Below are positions 23,961 through 35,621 of a stretch of DNA of 64,000 bases, piece after piece. Location of the stretch: NCBI RefSeq assembly GCF_964199755.1, contig NC_133913.1, forward strand, positions 7,356,201-7,420,200, written 5' to 3'. The DNA comes from Larus michahellis (lineage: Eukaryota; Chordata; Aves; Charadriiformes; Laridae). Numbering within the stretch: the first letter of the stretch is position 1; each line of letters opens with the position of its first letter. The notes below the pieces were generated by a model. The model saw nothing but the letters and a program-made list of their open reading frames with translations, was not told the DNA's origin and did no database searches. The position numbers were made by a program, and so were the translations under genes.

Positions 23961-25260
23961 AAGGGAAATACCCTCTCTTCAAAAGGCGGAGAAAGGCAGA
24001 AGCAACATCCATTTACAGAGCAGATGAGAACATGGTTTGGCTACCCTGGGAATGTTCATGCATTCTTTTGATATTTTCCCCAGTTTTAATGGCTGTGCTG
24101 GCCTTTTTTCCTCTTGTGTTTTGCATGCAGGTGCAGGGGGTGTCATTGCCTGTAGCGAGAGGGTGCTGCCTGCAGAACATAAGGGTTCATTCCCACTCAT
24201 GCCAATCCCTGGCCCCATCCCTGGCCCCGTGCTGAAGAGGGGATGCCCCTTCCCTGGGCTTGTTTGCAGGGAAGGGGGGGATGCCACCATGTTCACCCCC
24301 ACCCCACCCCCGCACCATTTGCTGCCCACACCCCTTTGTGCTGCTGCACCTGCATCTCACACAGGGCCGCTGCTTCAGCTCCAAACATCCCCACGTCCAC
24401 TTCAAGCATGGTACAATCAGCCAAGCACAGCACCAATTTCCCTTTTCTTTGCTCTACCCCATGTTTCTTGAAACACATTACTACTTCAGGTGGGCTGGGA
24501 CATTCAGCAAATTCCTCGTCAATTTTCCAATTCACCAGGAAAACCACCTAGGCCAAGTGTCTTGTGATGGCCCCCCATGACTGTGTGTGGGGCCAGCCAG
24601 GCATTCGGTCTGTCTCTTCTTCACTGTCCTTTCTCTGCAGAGGCATTTCCCACTGGGACCTGCCGACTACACCAAATATTTTGCTGCTCATTTGTTTTGA
24701 TTTGCAGAATAAAATCAATCAGACTCTGAAAAGTATCCTTTAAAATGCCAGTTCTTAAACTAAGACTATGAAGAAAGAGAAGGCAGTATAGAGGATCCTA
24801 TGTCCTTCGGATGCTAGGAGCCCTATGTGCTGCCAAAAAGGCACCTCTAATCAGGGCACAGCATGCCGTGCAGGTCCTGCCCATGAAAGGGTTACCCCAT
24901 TCCAGTCGATCAAGTTTTAGAGGATTTTCATAAAAGAAAACAGCTCTATTCATCATTTCTGCTTTCAAACAGAAACAATGTTCACACGAGAACCTCATAC
25001 CGTATACTTAGATAGAGGCAAGGACATGCAGGTAGTGCAATCACTGGCACCGAGCAGGAGCTGCCTACAGGCTCATCGGTTACAGTCAAGTGGCTGAGTT
25101 TGTCCTCTGGCCAAGGGATTTGTGCAGCACAAGACGGCTGTGAAGGCCAAGCTCTGCCTGTAGCACAGCACAGCAGAGGCCAGGGCTTTCTCAGGTTACA
25201 TGGGTCACTAACTCCTTGATGTACAGTGATCTTTGGGTTAGGGTGACAGGACCCTGCCAG
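23960..25260. other. No gene recognised
   Basis: No supported gene. Short ORFs on both strands have no recognisable domain. Confidence 0.45.
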
Positions 25261-25264
25261 TTGT

Positions 25265-25560
25265 TTACTTCATGTGAAGATATTCCAACTCTTGAACCTG
25301 CTCAGAGCAGCATTCCCATCCTTCTTCCTTAGGGTGTAAACCAAGAGGTTGAGCAGGGGAGTAAGAAGGATGTAAAGAAGAGCCACTGCTCTGCCTAGTG
25401 GCCCTTTGAAGGGACCTCCCATGTAGGTGGAGACACACGGGCCATAGAAACAGACCACGGCAGTGAAATGGGAAGCACAGATTGCGATAGCTCAGTGCCT
25501 GCCTTCTGCAAAGCAGAACCCTAGCATGATTAAAATCACTGTGAAAAAAGAGCAACCTCT
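25265..25560 (-). pseudogene. Olfactory receptor pseudogene, TM6-TM7 fragment
   Basis: On the reverse strand a 62-codon frame (25270-25458) gives VCFYGPCVSTYM, then AVALLYILLTPLLN and VYTLRKKDGNAAL, the TM6 end, extracellular loop 3 and TM7 of an olfactory receptor. Upstream, the TM6 region (25459-25520) lies in another frame. The NPxxY-like position reads NLLVY. The N-terminal two-thirds are missing. A longer relic of the same type lies at 58310-59130. Confidence 0.75.
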
Positions 25561-26360
25561 GTCAATAATGCCCTTAGTTTGAAGTGTAAAACCCACATGG
25601 ATCCTGTGCCCTTTTCCCACCTTTACAAGATCTCCTCACTTACCCAGCCAAACTAGAGTTCACGCCAAGAGCCAGTAGCAGGGCTCTGGCAGTGCTTTGG
25701 CCAAAGGGCTTCCTCATCTCTCAGAAGAAACACCATCTCTCCCTCTTTTATAAGGACAATTGCAGACAGTATCATCATTGTGAAGAATTACTTAGCTCCA
25801 GTTAATCCAGCCTCAATGCATTCAGCAGCACGGGTGACATTTCCCAGCTACTCCTGCCAATGCCTACCGTCCATGGCTCCTGGATTGGGCCGTGGAGGGG
25901 AGAGGAAGGTGGAGTAGCAGCTATGGGCCATCCCAAGGGATGTTCCCTGCTTTATCACTCCTGCCATTTGCGGAGCAACTCATCTTCTCGAGGCCCACAC
26001 TGACTGCCTGACAGCCCAGCAAATTTCCAGCCATAGCAAGAGGAACGCCCTTCTCCAAGAGCTCATGGGGTTGCTGACACCTCCGGGCCTCCTGCCTTCC
26101 TGGGGCATTTGCGGGCAGAGATATCAGCCTGATGGTCACTGTCAGCAGAGCAGCTCAGGCTATCTTCCTCTGCTTCAAGGTTTGCTGCCCAAAAATAGGA
26201 GCCACTGCAGGCTGTCCCAATCTCCCACTTCTCTGCAAATGGTGACAGGTCTCCTTGTGCCCTCACCCCTTTCCACCCCAGAGCAACACCCTTCTCCTTT
26301 GGTAGATTGGAGAATGTCCACAGAGGGAAGGACACCATGGAGGCCAGGCTTGAATGCAGC
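25560..26360. other. No gene recognised
   Basis: Sequence between the olfactory relic and the keratin 3' end. No domain was recognised in its short ORFs. Confidence 0.4.
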
Positions 26361-26365
26361 AGAAC

Positions 26366-26371
26366 TTTAAT
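26366..26371 (-). terminator. Candidate keratin polyadenylation signal (ATTAAA)
   Basis: ATTAAA on the reverse strand about 335 bp after the keratin stop. The same word occurs at 44287-44292, downstream of the third keratin, in similar context. Confidence 0.55.
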
Positions 26372-26704
26372 GAGTCCAAAGAGGGAAACAAAGTCACTCC
26401 AGGTGGGGGCCGCAAGTTCATGGAGCCCTGGCAGCCACGGAAACTCTGTGGTCCTTAACCACAGAGAAGTTCTTGCACGATGTCTGTCTGCCTGCCCCAT
26501 AGAGGAAGAGGAGACAGAAGGTACCCACCAGGCTGGCATTAGTGGGACCATGCTGCAAAGGGGAACCAAAGCAAATAAAGAAAATGGAGAGAAAAGCAAA
26601 GCTCTTCAGCTACACTGAAAACACATCCTAAATCTTGATCCCTTGCCCAGCATCATGTTCTGCGTTGCTCGAGGTGTCTCCCTGGGGCTTTCCCAGCATC
26701 TTTA

Positions 26705-27007
26705 TCAGAGGAGGCACCTTCTGCCACTGTAGCGTCTGGAAATGCCAGAGAGGTCACAGCACCCAGAGGTGATGGGCACTCCATCACAGCTGAGGATGCT
26801 GCCAACAGCAGCGGAGGTGGAGGATCCCACAACGGTGTTCTGTGGGAAGGAGCTGAGGATGGGTCCAGGCAGGGTCACCACCACAGCAGGAGGCTCGATG
26901 ACGACGGTGGAGTTCTGGCACTGCCTGACACAGGGCTCATTGCAGCTGTTGGCCAGAGGTGTTGGGCCACAGGGCCGGCAGGGCAGGCACTGGTTGTAGC
27001 AGGACAT
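26705..27007 (-). CDS. Feather beta-keratin, complete
   Basis: A 100-residue feather beta-keratin, the structural protein of feather barbs and barbules. The chosen start is the reverse ATG at 27005-27007 ([10 protein letters not shown]), 21 bp inside exon 2; the upstream in-frame ATG would lie in the 5'-UTR intron. Features in order: a Cys-Pro-rich head, [14 protein letters not shown], the beta-sheet core around residues 32-65 ([15 protein letters not shown]), a Ser-Gly segment, and a C-terminus GRRCLL. The third keratin ends GRRCPPC, so this tail is altered and loses one terminal Cys. Exon 2 starts at 27028, the intron spans 27369-27029, and noncoding exon 1 ends at 27370. It is divergent from A3, which starts 1.45 kb away on the + strand. 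Confidence 0.95.
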   Translation of the reverse strand: MSCYNQCLPCRPCGPTPLANSCNEPCVRQCQNSTVVIEPPAVVVTLPGPILSSFPQNTVVGSSTSAAVGSILSCDGVPITSGCCDLSGISRRYSGRRCLL

Positions 27008-27369
27008 GTCTCGAGTGTGGATATGCACCTGGGAGAAGATCAGGGAGGAAGAGAGCATAAGGGTGGGTGAGGAGCAGCCTGTTAGAAAAAGAGCCACGAC
27101 CACTTCTGGGTGGGGAGCTGGCAGCTCAGCCAGAAGACACACAGATTTCATCACCCTGTATTGAGCAGCCTGGCCTGGAGTGACTCTCTCCTAGTCTGTA
27201 GACCAAAAGCCCCTCTGCCACATCCCAGCCTCTCTCTACCCTTCTCCACACTTCCCTCTAGCATGACAAGAACATGCAAACCACAAGACAGGAGAGAGCC
27301 AAGATCAGCTGAGAGGTCCATTGAGGAGATGTCACTTTGGAAGAGAAGGAGAAGGAACTGCAGACTCAC

Positions 27370-27436
27370 CTGGTTCCCAAGGAGTAGGAGGCCAGAGAAG
27401 CGGATGAGACAGCAGGGACTTGGGCTGGCTTTTATA
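27370..27436 (-). promoter_or_regulatory. Keratin promoter (TATA) and noncoding exon 1
   Basis: TATAAAA on the reverse strand at 27430-27436, exon 1 from about 27402 to 27370, donor AG|GTGAGT. The flanking sequence to about 27600 is nearly identical to that of the left-edge keratin (459-690). Confidence 0.8.
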
Positions 27437-27589
27437 CCTGCCCTTCATTGACGCAGCACCAGAGGCACCCTTTGCAGAGGTAACAATTTTTGCACAAGCT
27501 CATCTTGAATGCAAACCATCACAGCTAATGATATGGGCTGTGCTTTGGTTTCCAACACTGCTGCCTTTTCATTTCCAGGTTTGTTCCAT

Positions 27590-28250
27590 GCCCATTCACC
27601 TGTGAAGGTTTCCTGTGATCACTGGGATGGAAGGCCCCAGGATTTCCAGGGCAGGAATGCAGCAGCGCGGGTGGAAGAGTCAGCTCAAGTGCTGTATGGT
27701 TCCAGGGCAGGAAAGACATGTCAGCTTGGGTCACCTGTTGGGGCTGTTTGAATTGTTGTTCTCAGGAAGAATCTTCAGCCATCCTCAGCTGGCAGCCCAT
27801 GGGCTCCTGTGCAGGAGGACCTGCCATGTCCTTCTCTTTCCCTCGTTCTTCAGCTCACCCTGGTAGTCACTTGATGTTGCTTCCCCAGATGTTGCACTGC
27901 CAGATTATGATCCCTTCCTGCCTACCACTGCCCCGTTCCCAGGGGTCCTCAGCAAAGTCCATGGTTCACGGTGTGCCTATGTGTGTTCTTGTGTTTTGTG
28001 TAACTGTAAATAACCAGGTTTTTGTGACTATATACGGGAGCACAAACTTGTGCATGATTCTATGCCAGTGTGCCTGAGCCTCTGTGTATCTCCCCTTGTG
28101 TGTCACACATCAAGAGGGCATGTGCTGGTTATGGCAGGGATACTGTCCACTGCCCTGTCCATGAGCAACAGAGAGCTGCAGGTTCCCAGGGTCAGATGGA
28201 GCCCGAGTGCAGCGGAGTGGTGATGGCACCAGCCTGCTGGAGATGTGTGG
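27590..28250. repeat. Third copy of the pre-A-gene block
   Basis: Paralogue of 660-1560 and 10730-11530, here somewhat shorter. It connects the keratin promoter side with the A3 CpG-rich leader region. Confidence 0.7.
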
Positions 28251-28453
28251 TGGGAGACTGGTACCCGTGCGGAGCCGCTGAGCGCTCTGAGCCCGGGCGA
28301 GCCCCCGAGCGGCGCCGGCGCAGGGCTGAGCCCCGGGGCGGAGCTGGCGGCGGCGCAGGAGAGGAGAGGAGGCGGCGGAGAGGAGGCGGTGCGGCCGGAG
28401 CAGAGAGCCGGGGCTGGCGGGGGGCAGCGAGGCGCGGGCGGCGGAGCGGCGGG

Positions 28454-29559
28454 ATGCGGCGGTGCCGGGGCGCAGGGCTGGCAGGGCTGGCCGCGCTGCT
28501 GCTGGGTGCGTGGGGCTGGCGGCGGTGGATGGGGCCAGGGCTGTGCCCGGTGGGTTCCCCAGGGAGCCCAGCGACAACTCTTCCCTCTCCTTCTTCAGCC
28601 TGTCTTTCCCGCTCCTGTCTCTGCCATCTTTTGTGCCCCTTTTTTGCCCCTCTCCTATTTTCATGCACCCTTTCCTTCCCCTGTGCATTCCGCAGTCCTA
28701 ATTGGCCTCAATATAGCCCTCTCTCCTTCAGTGTAACAAGCCCTCTCCCTGTCTACTCTTCCTCTCTTCCCTCACTGATTTTCTGACCCATCTCTCCATG
28801 CAACTACCATCCCTAACCTCTCTTCCTGCTCCCTGAGGTCCCTTTCTCTTCTTACCCTCTGCTTCCTTCATACATGTAGGCACAAGGTTGCTTTCTGCAT
28901 CGTGCCATACATCCACTCATCCCCCTGTGCATTCACCTTTTATACTTCTGAATTCATCCCTCCATCCTTCACTGTAACACACTCACCTTTCCTGTCCTTC
29001 TGCCTCTCATCATTCATCCATCCATCCATGCACCTGACTTTCCTTCTGTCTCTCCAGGCATCGTTTGCAATTTCCCTCCCAGACTGCTCCCCTTGTTCCA
29101 CACATGCCTGGATCACTCTCCATCCTTGTTGATGAGCTCCCTGTCCCCAGTTGTGCCAGTCTGTCTCTGTCACACTGCCACTCTTTGTAGTGATTTCTTG
29201 GGGAAAAGAGCCATCAGAGCTGGGCGACCATTCTTGATTTTTGGCCTTTCCTTCTCTTTCTCGGCAGTGGCTGTGGGCAGAGCCCAGGTGCTGCAGGAGC
29301 CGTCGGCAGAGACCCCCGAGGGCACCGGCATCAACATCAACTGCTCGCACCCCAGCATTCAGGGGGACATGAACGTTCAATGGTACCGTCACCTTCCAGA
29401 CCAGGCACCGCATCATATTGTAACGGGTGTCACTGGAGATAAACCAGTGCGGGACCCGCCGGGGCGGCTGTGGGTGTCGGCAGACCGCCGCTCCAGCGCC
29501 CTGTGGCTCGCCCGGCCCCGGCGCGGGGACGCGGCGGTGTATTACTGCGCCCTGGGAGA
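28454..29559 (+). CDS. TRAV: TCR alpha/delta V gene A3 (leader + V exon)
   Basis: Family A V segment. The leader exon is 28454-28505, the same 17-residue signal as A2. The V exon is 29268-29559 after CGGCAG. The first Cys is in ININCSHPS, the Trp in VQWYRHLPD, and the second Cys in VYYCALG; there is no stop. It is the most divergent A gene: from CDR1 through CDR2 (IQGDMN, then QAPHHIVTGVTGDKPV) it departs from A1, A2 and A4, whereas the leader, framework 3 and 3' flank are almost identical to them. The 762-bp intron closely matches A2. No B-family gene follows it, unlike A1, A2 and A4. Confidence 0.92.
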
Positions 29560-29598
29560 CACGGGGAGAGGAGCCGGGGCTGCGGCCGGGCAGGAACC
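29560..29598 (+). other. 23-bp-spacer recombination signal of A3
   Basis: Heptamer CACGGGG, a 23-bp spacer, and nonamer GCAGGAACC (29590-29598). Confidence 0.8.
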
Positions 29599-30079
29599 GG
29601 CGCGGGCGGGGCCGGGCGTGTGTGTCGGGGTCGGGGGGACAGCCCCGGACGGGCCCGCCAGGGGGCGCTGCCGCTCCGCCCGCCGGGGCCGCCTCGCCCC
29701 AACCGGCCGCAACTGGTCCCCCGCCCCGGACCGCTTCCCCCGCCCCACCGGCCACGGCAGCGGCAACCCCGCACTCCCAGCGGGACGCACACAGAAATCC
29801 CCCGCCACACTGCCGCCGCCGCCGGGGCAGGAATGGCGCCCGGAGCGCTGGCCGTGTCCGGCGGGGCCCGGCAAGGAGCGATGGCAGCCGCCGGCCCCGC
29901 TGGCGCCCGGCCAGGAGCAGCGCCTTTCTGCTCCGCACAGGGCGGTGGGCGGCAGAGATCCTCCTGCCCACGGGCAGCCGCCCAGCCCTCGCTCCTGCCG
30001 CACGGACCGCCCACTGCTGACATGGAACAAACGGGGCCTCTTCTCGGCCTTTTGACTTTCCCCACGAGGATGCCGAGGG

Positions 30080-31555
30080 AGCCCTGAGCAGCTGCTTTTG
30101 TCTGCTCTGCGACCATGGGGACTCCAGGGTGCAGTTGCCAATGCCAAATGGTCCTTAGAAAAGGACAACCAGAAAGGGTTTCTCATTTTGTTACTGTGTA
30201 AAAGCTCAGATATACAATGGAAAACTGAGTCCTCCCGCTACAGAATTTCCCAGAGCTTTCAAAATATTCCTGCTAGCCTTACAAAGTCATTGCATGGGGT
30301 CAGGAGTTGAAGCTCCCCAGCAGCAGGAGAAGGGCGTGTCGAGGTCAGAGGCACCTTCAAGCGCTTCCCACAGGGGTTCAGTGGTGAGACCACGAGCTTG
30401 TTTGACAGGATTCAGCACCTCTGGAGTTGAGGCCCAGGAGACAGGGCAAAATGCTTGGCCTGGACACACTGAGCACAGCCTCAAGGCATGCCAGGTTCCT
30501 CCTTGAGGAGTGAGTCAGAAAGGGATTTGCCGAGTTGCTCTCAGGGGCTGGAGGTCTGAGGGGAGTGAGAGCTGGCAGGAGCCTCTGGCAAGAGATTCTG
30601 GGCTCCAGCCAGTCCCTGGGGAACCCTGTGTGGCTCGAGCAGCTGACAGAGGTGGTCAAACCCATAGGCAGAGGCTTCCAAGGCACAGAGGGAAGGATCA
30701 GCCCTGCTCCCTGTTCCAGCTGGACTTGAGAAATGTGTTTCCAGGCAACTCTTGGCAGGTGACAAAGAAGGTAGAGCAAGAGGCATGGCCAGGTCAGTAC
30801 ATGCATCATGGTCACATGGGATTGGCCCCTCTCACCTCTTTCTCCATCTGTCTTCCCATGCTTGCTCCTGGCCAAATTGCCTTGATCCTTCCCTTCCACT
30901 GTCTTTGCTGCTTCTCTTAAGCATCCCATGTCATGCACAATCCAGAATTCATCCACAAGGCATTTTATTGCCTTGTAAGCAAAAACACCCCTGAGTTTAT
31001 AAGATGATCCTCTTTTCTCACCCTTCTGGAGGGAGTCATCCCCAGGCAAAGAAGTAACCAGAATACCTGAAGGGATGGGGAATAGATGTCTGTGATGAAG
31101 ATGATTGTGCCAGATGTCTTCAGCACACCTGATGTCTCAGGTGGTGTGCCTGACTCTGGGTGGGATATTTGTAGGAGATGCTGTTTCCAGGGATGTTTAT
31201 TTCCCTTGAAGGGCCTCATCCATGGCCTGGGAAGAAGGCCAATAATATGCCTATGGGGACAGGGAGACAGGCACCCGTTTCCTGTTGCGTTTTGGCTGCT
31301 CCTGGTTCTACCTCCTTTCAGCTAATGCCAAGGGAAAAGGAGCGCATTGCGGGCTACAAAAGAGCCTGTCTCCAACCCCAGGAGAGGTGGGTGCAGGACC
31401 CTGTCTCCAGCTGGTCACTGGAAGGCAGGAGAAGTTCACCACGGACACTCCTCCCGTGTTTGGGGCAGTTTGTCTGGTTGTGATCTCCAGAAGGAGCAAA
31501 AAGCAGGAAAACAGCCTGCAGCCTCCTGTTGCCCGACAGCAGACTGTTTGATAAG
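30080..31555. repeat. Segmental duplication, partner about 5950-7425
   Basis: 3' flank of A3, collinear with that of A1 until about 31551, where similarity stops shortly before a large CR1. No gene is seen in it. Confidence 0.85.
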
Positions 31556-31811
31556 ACAAGAAGGTAAAGGGGGTAGGACAGGTGAGGTTATGTCCCTCCA
31601 GATGCTGTGAATCCTGAGTTATGGAGCATGAGGCGGAGATCAAGGTGGGCCTAGGCAAACAGTGCAAATTCTGCCCATGCTGAGATTCATTTTAGGCATT
31701 GTCATCTCTGGAGTTTTCATGGCATTCCCTTAGAAATAAACCACTCCCACTTTCTGCTGTTCAGCAAAAGAAAGCACAGCATTTCACTTCTAGATCTAGG
31801 CGAGGATGTGT

Positions 31812-34630
31812 TTCACAGAATCACAGAATTTCAGAGTTGGAAGGGACCTCTAGATATCATCTAGTCCAACTCCCCTGCTAAAGCAGGATTGCCTAGAGCA
31901 CATTACTCAGAACTGCATCCAGGCGGGTCTTGGAAGTCTCCAGAGGAGAGGACTCCACAACCTCCCTGGGCAGCCTGTTCCAGTGCTCTGTCACCCTCAC
32001 CGTAAAGAAGTTTTTTCTCATATTTGATCAGAACTTCCTATGTTCCAGCTTGTGCCCATTACCCCTCATCCTGTTATTGGGAACCACTGAAAAGAGCCTG
32101 GCACCATCCTCCTTCAACCCACCCTTTAGATATGTATGCCATAATAAGGTCTCCCCTCAGCCTTCTCTTCTCCAGGCTAAAGAGTCCCAGCTCTCTCAGC
32201 CTTTCCTCAGAAGGGAGATGCTCCAATCCCTCACTCATCTTTGTTGCCCTACGCTGGACTCTCTCCAGTAGTTCCATGTCTCTCTTGTACTGGGGAGCCC
32301 AGAACTGGACGCATTATCCCAGTTCTGGCCTCACCAGTGCAGAGGAAAGGGGGAGAATGACCTCCCTTGCCCTGCTGGCCGCGCTCTTCCCTGTGGAGCC
32401 CAGAGGAGCCCAGAACTCTGTTGGCCTTCTGGGCAGCAAGGGCACATTGCTTGCTCATGGATAATTTACTGTCTACCAAGACCCCCAGATCCTTTTCTCC
32501 AGAACTGCTTTCCGGCAGGTCCACCCCTAACCTATATTGGTGCCTGATATTCTTCCTCCCCAGGTGCAGGACCCTATACTTGTCCTTGTTGAACCTCATT
32601 ACGTTCTTCTCTGCCCAGCTCTCCAGCCTGTCTAGGTCACACTGGATGGCAGCACGGCTATCTATCTGGGGTGTCAGTCACCCCAACAAGTTTGGTATCA
32701 TCAGTGAACTTGCTGAGGATACACTCTGTCCCCTCCTCCAGGTCGTTCATGAATATGTTAAACAATACTGGTCCAAGTATTGACCCCGGGGGGACACCAC
32801 TGGTTATGGGCCTCCAACTCAACCCTGCTCCATTAATTGCAACCCTCTGGGTCCTGTTACACAGCCAGCTCTCAATCCACCTCACTGTCCCCTCATCTAG
32901 TCTACACTTCCTCAGTTTCCTAAGGAGGATGTTACGAGAGACAGTGTCAAAAGCCTTGCTGAAGTCAAGGTAGATGACACCTGCTGCTCTCCCCTCATTC
33001 AGCCAACCAGTTATAACATCATAGATGGCTATGAGATTGGTCAAGCATGATTTACCCTTGGTAAATCCATGTCGGCCACTTCCAATAACTTCCTGCTCCT
33101 GAACGTGCTTGGATATGACATCCAGAACGAGTCGCTCCATTACCTTCCCAGGGACAGAGGTGAGACTAACCGGTCTGTAGTTCCCTGAGTCCTCCTTCTT
33201 GCCCTTTTTGAAGATTGGAGTGATATTGGCCTTCCTCTGGTCCTCAGGCACCTCTCCTGTTCTCCATGACTTTTCAAAGATGATGGAGAGTGGCCAAGCA
33301 ATGACATGTGCCAGCTCTCTCAGCACTCGCGGGTGCATTTCGTCAGGGCCCACAGACTTATGGATGTCCAGTTTGGCCAAGTGGTCTCTAACCTGATTTT
33401 CCCCTACTGGGGAAAACTCCTCCTCTCTCCAGACCTTCCCCCTTGCCTCCAGGGCCTGGGATTCATGAGGGACAGCTTCAGCAGTGAAGACTCAAGCAAA
33501 GGCGGCATTCAGTAGCTCTGCCTTCTCTGTGTCTTCCACCACTAGGGTGCCCACCTCATTCGTTAGTGGGCCTACATTTTCCCTAGTCTTCCTTTTTCTA
33601 TTGATATACTGAAAGAACCTCTTCCTGTTATCTTTAACTGCGGTGGCCAAGACGAGTTCTGCTTGAGCTTTGGCCCTTCTAATTTTCGCCCTGCGTGGCT
33701 TATCTACATCTCGGCATTTTTCTTAAGTAGACAACCCCCTTGTCCAAAGATCATAAACTTTCCTTTTTTTCTTGTGTCGTGGTTTGGCCTCAGACGGCAA
33801 CAAAGAACCACGTGCCACTCGCTCGGGTCTTCCCAATACAGGAAGAATCAGAAGAAAAAGGCAAGACTCTTGGGTTGAGACAAAGGCAGTTTAACAGAAC
33901 AGCAAAGGGAACAAGCAAACACCAACAATAACACGGATAGAGGAATATACAAACACGAGGACGGAACCCCTGCTCCCAGCCGCTCACCAACGAGACCCTG
34001 GACACACCAGCCCGCTCCAAGCAGCAAATTCCTGCCCCCTCCCCCGGCAGCTCAGGGTGGGCATGGCTCACATGGCATGGAATACCAGGAAAAATTAACC
34101 CTATCCCTGCCGGAACCAGGACATCCTGAGGTCCAGCCAAAGCTCTCTATTTAGCCAGCCTGGTCTACTTCCCTGTCTGGTCGTTTTTTGGGGCTTGGGG
34201 ATGGCCTTCTCCTGTGCTTTTAAGAGTTCCTCTTTGAAGTAAGACCAGCCTTCCCGGGCACTTTTGCCCTTCAGGACTGTCCCCCAAGGCACACTCTCAA
34301 CCATGCTCCTAAGCAGGCCAAAGTCCGCCCTTCGGAAATCTAAGGTGGCAGTTCTGCTGGCTCCCCGCCTTGCTTCACCGAGAATTGAAAATTCTATCAT
34401 TTCATGATCACTCTGCCCAGGATGACCTCCAATCTTTACATCCCCTACGAGACCTTCTCTGTTAACAAGCAGCAGGTCCAGTGGGGCACTTTCCCTAGTC
34501 AGCTCCCTCAGCAGCTGCGTTAGGAAGTTGTCTTCCACGCACTCCAGGAACCTCCGGGACTGTTCCCTCTCTGCTGTGTTATATTTCCAGCAGACATCTG
34601 GGAAGTTGAAGTCCCCATGTTTGTGGCAGT
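31812..34630 (-). mobile_element. Long CR1 LINE, reverse, split by an LTR
   Basis: The largest CR1 here. Its 3' end at 31812 shows the 'cagaatcacagaatttcagagttgg' type terminus. Reverse-strand ORF text gives the reverse transcriptase at 32658-33380 ([42 protein letters not shown]; the catalytic box is changed to FTDDT). Beyond the LTR, the endonuclease C-terminal part lies at 34101-34538 (LLLVNREGLVGDVK, SDHEMIEFSI). It is truncated in the endonuclease region near 34630. Frameshifts at about 32600 make it inactive. Confidence 0.92.
33775..34123 (-). mobile_element. Solo LTR (349 bp) nested in CR1
   Basis: Inverted relative of the LTR at 12664-13013. The plus strand reads TGTCGTGG at the left and CCAGGACA at the right. 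The flanks TCTTG and TCCTG are a near-match for a 5-bp target duplication. Endonuclease and reverse-transcriptase text of the CR1 resumes on either side. Confidence 0.85.
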
Positions 34631-34639
34631 GTTGCCAAG

Positions 34640-35540
34640 TTTGCCAAGTGATATATACAGCTCAGCATAGCACAGGTCGGGGCCTACTCAGGTCAGGTTA
34701 ACTTAACGACAATGAGCAGTTGGTTCTCTCTGCCGTGAGTGGTGCATGGGATCACTCTGGACTTCATGTGGAAAGGTGGTGGGAGAAGGGGTCCCCACCT
34801 GCAGTACCCCCACCCCTTCACGTGCCCTTTCAGCTGTGGGCGCAGGGCTGCCCTATCCACAGCCCTCGCAGTGCAGCACCCCAATGGGTGTCCCATGTTC
34901 TCCCTCGGAGTGGGGGTGACCCACCCATCTTCATCCTGCTCCCTGCTGACCCCTCACCCTTTCCCTAGAGTAGAAGTAGGTTGTCCTTGTCATCTCTGGG
35001 TTTGTGACATCTAAGAGCAGTTCTGGATCCCACCAGAACAGGACACGGCCAGAAGCCCGGGGCTGCTGCACAGGAGGGTTCCTTTCCTAACTGGGGGAAT
35101 TTGGGGGAGAGGCATTGTTCCCAAGCAGATGAGGAAAGAAAGGGGAGAAGTGAGAGAAACAGAAGAGAATTCTGTTCCCAAAAGAAACAGCAACATCCTA
35201 CACAACTGAGGAGCACAGAGAGAAAATATGAAACCTCATTGAGGAGTAAAGCCCTAACGTCACAAATGGCCCAGCAGTGCGTGTGCAGAAGAGCAGGGGA
35301 TTGTAACTGGGGAGGTGGGGACTGTACTGTGAGCTCACTGGGAACAGCCTCTTCCCACCACTGGGACACGCAGAGCCCCCAGGGACACAAAACATGGACA
35401 GGCTGAGAATGCCACTGGCTGAGGGAGCCACAGGTGTTGCTGCTGGAGGAGGGAGAAACCCAGAAGCAGCATCTGAGGCACAGGAAGAACAGACCTCTGC
35501 TCTTCCCCGCTTCTTCCTTTGCTCCCCCAACAGCGTTGTT
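34640..35540. other. No gene recognised (5' flank of C1)
   Basis: No supported ORF. Near 35545 a segment 'ggcagctctgttatctcggggct' type is shared with the same position upstream of C2 and C3 and may be part of the V promoter. Confidence 0.4.
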
Positions 35541-35621
35541 TCTGGCAGCTCTGTTATCTCGGGGCTGGGAGGGGGTTTTCTGACTCTCTCTCACTCCACA
35601 AAGAGGCGGGTTGATGTCGAC

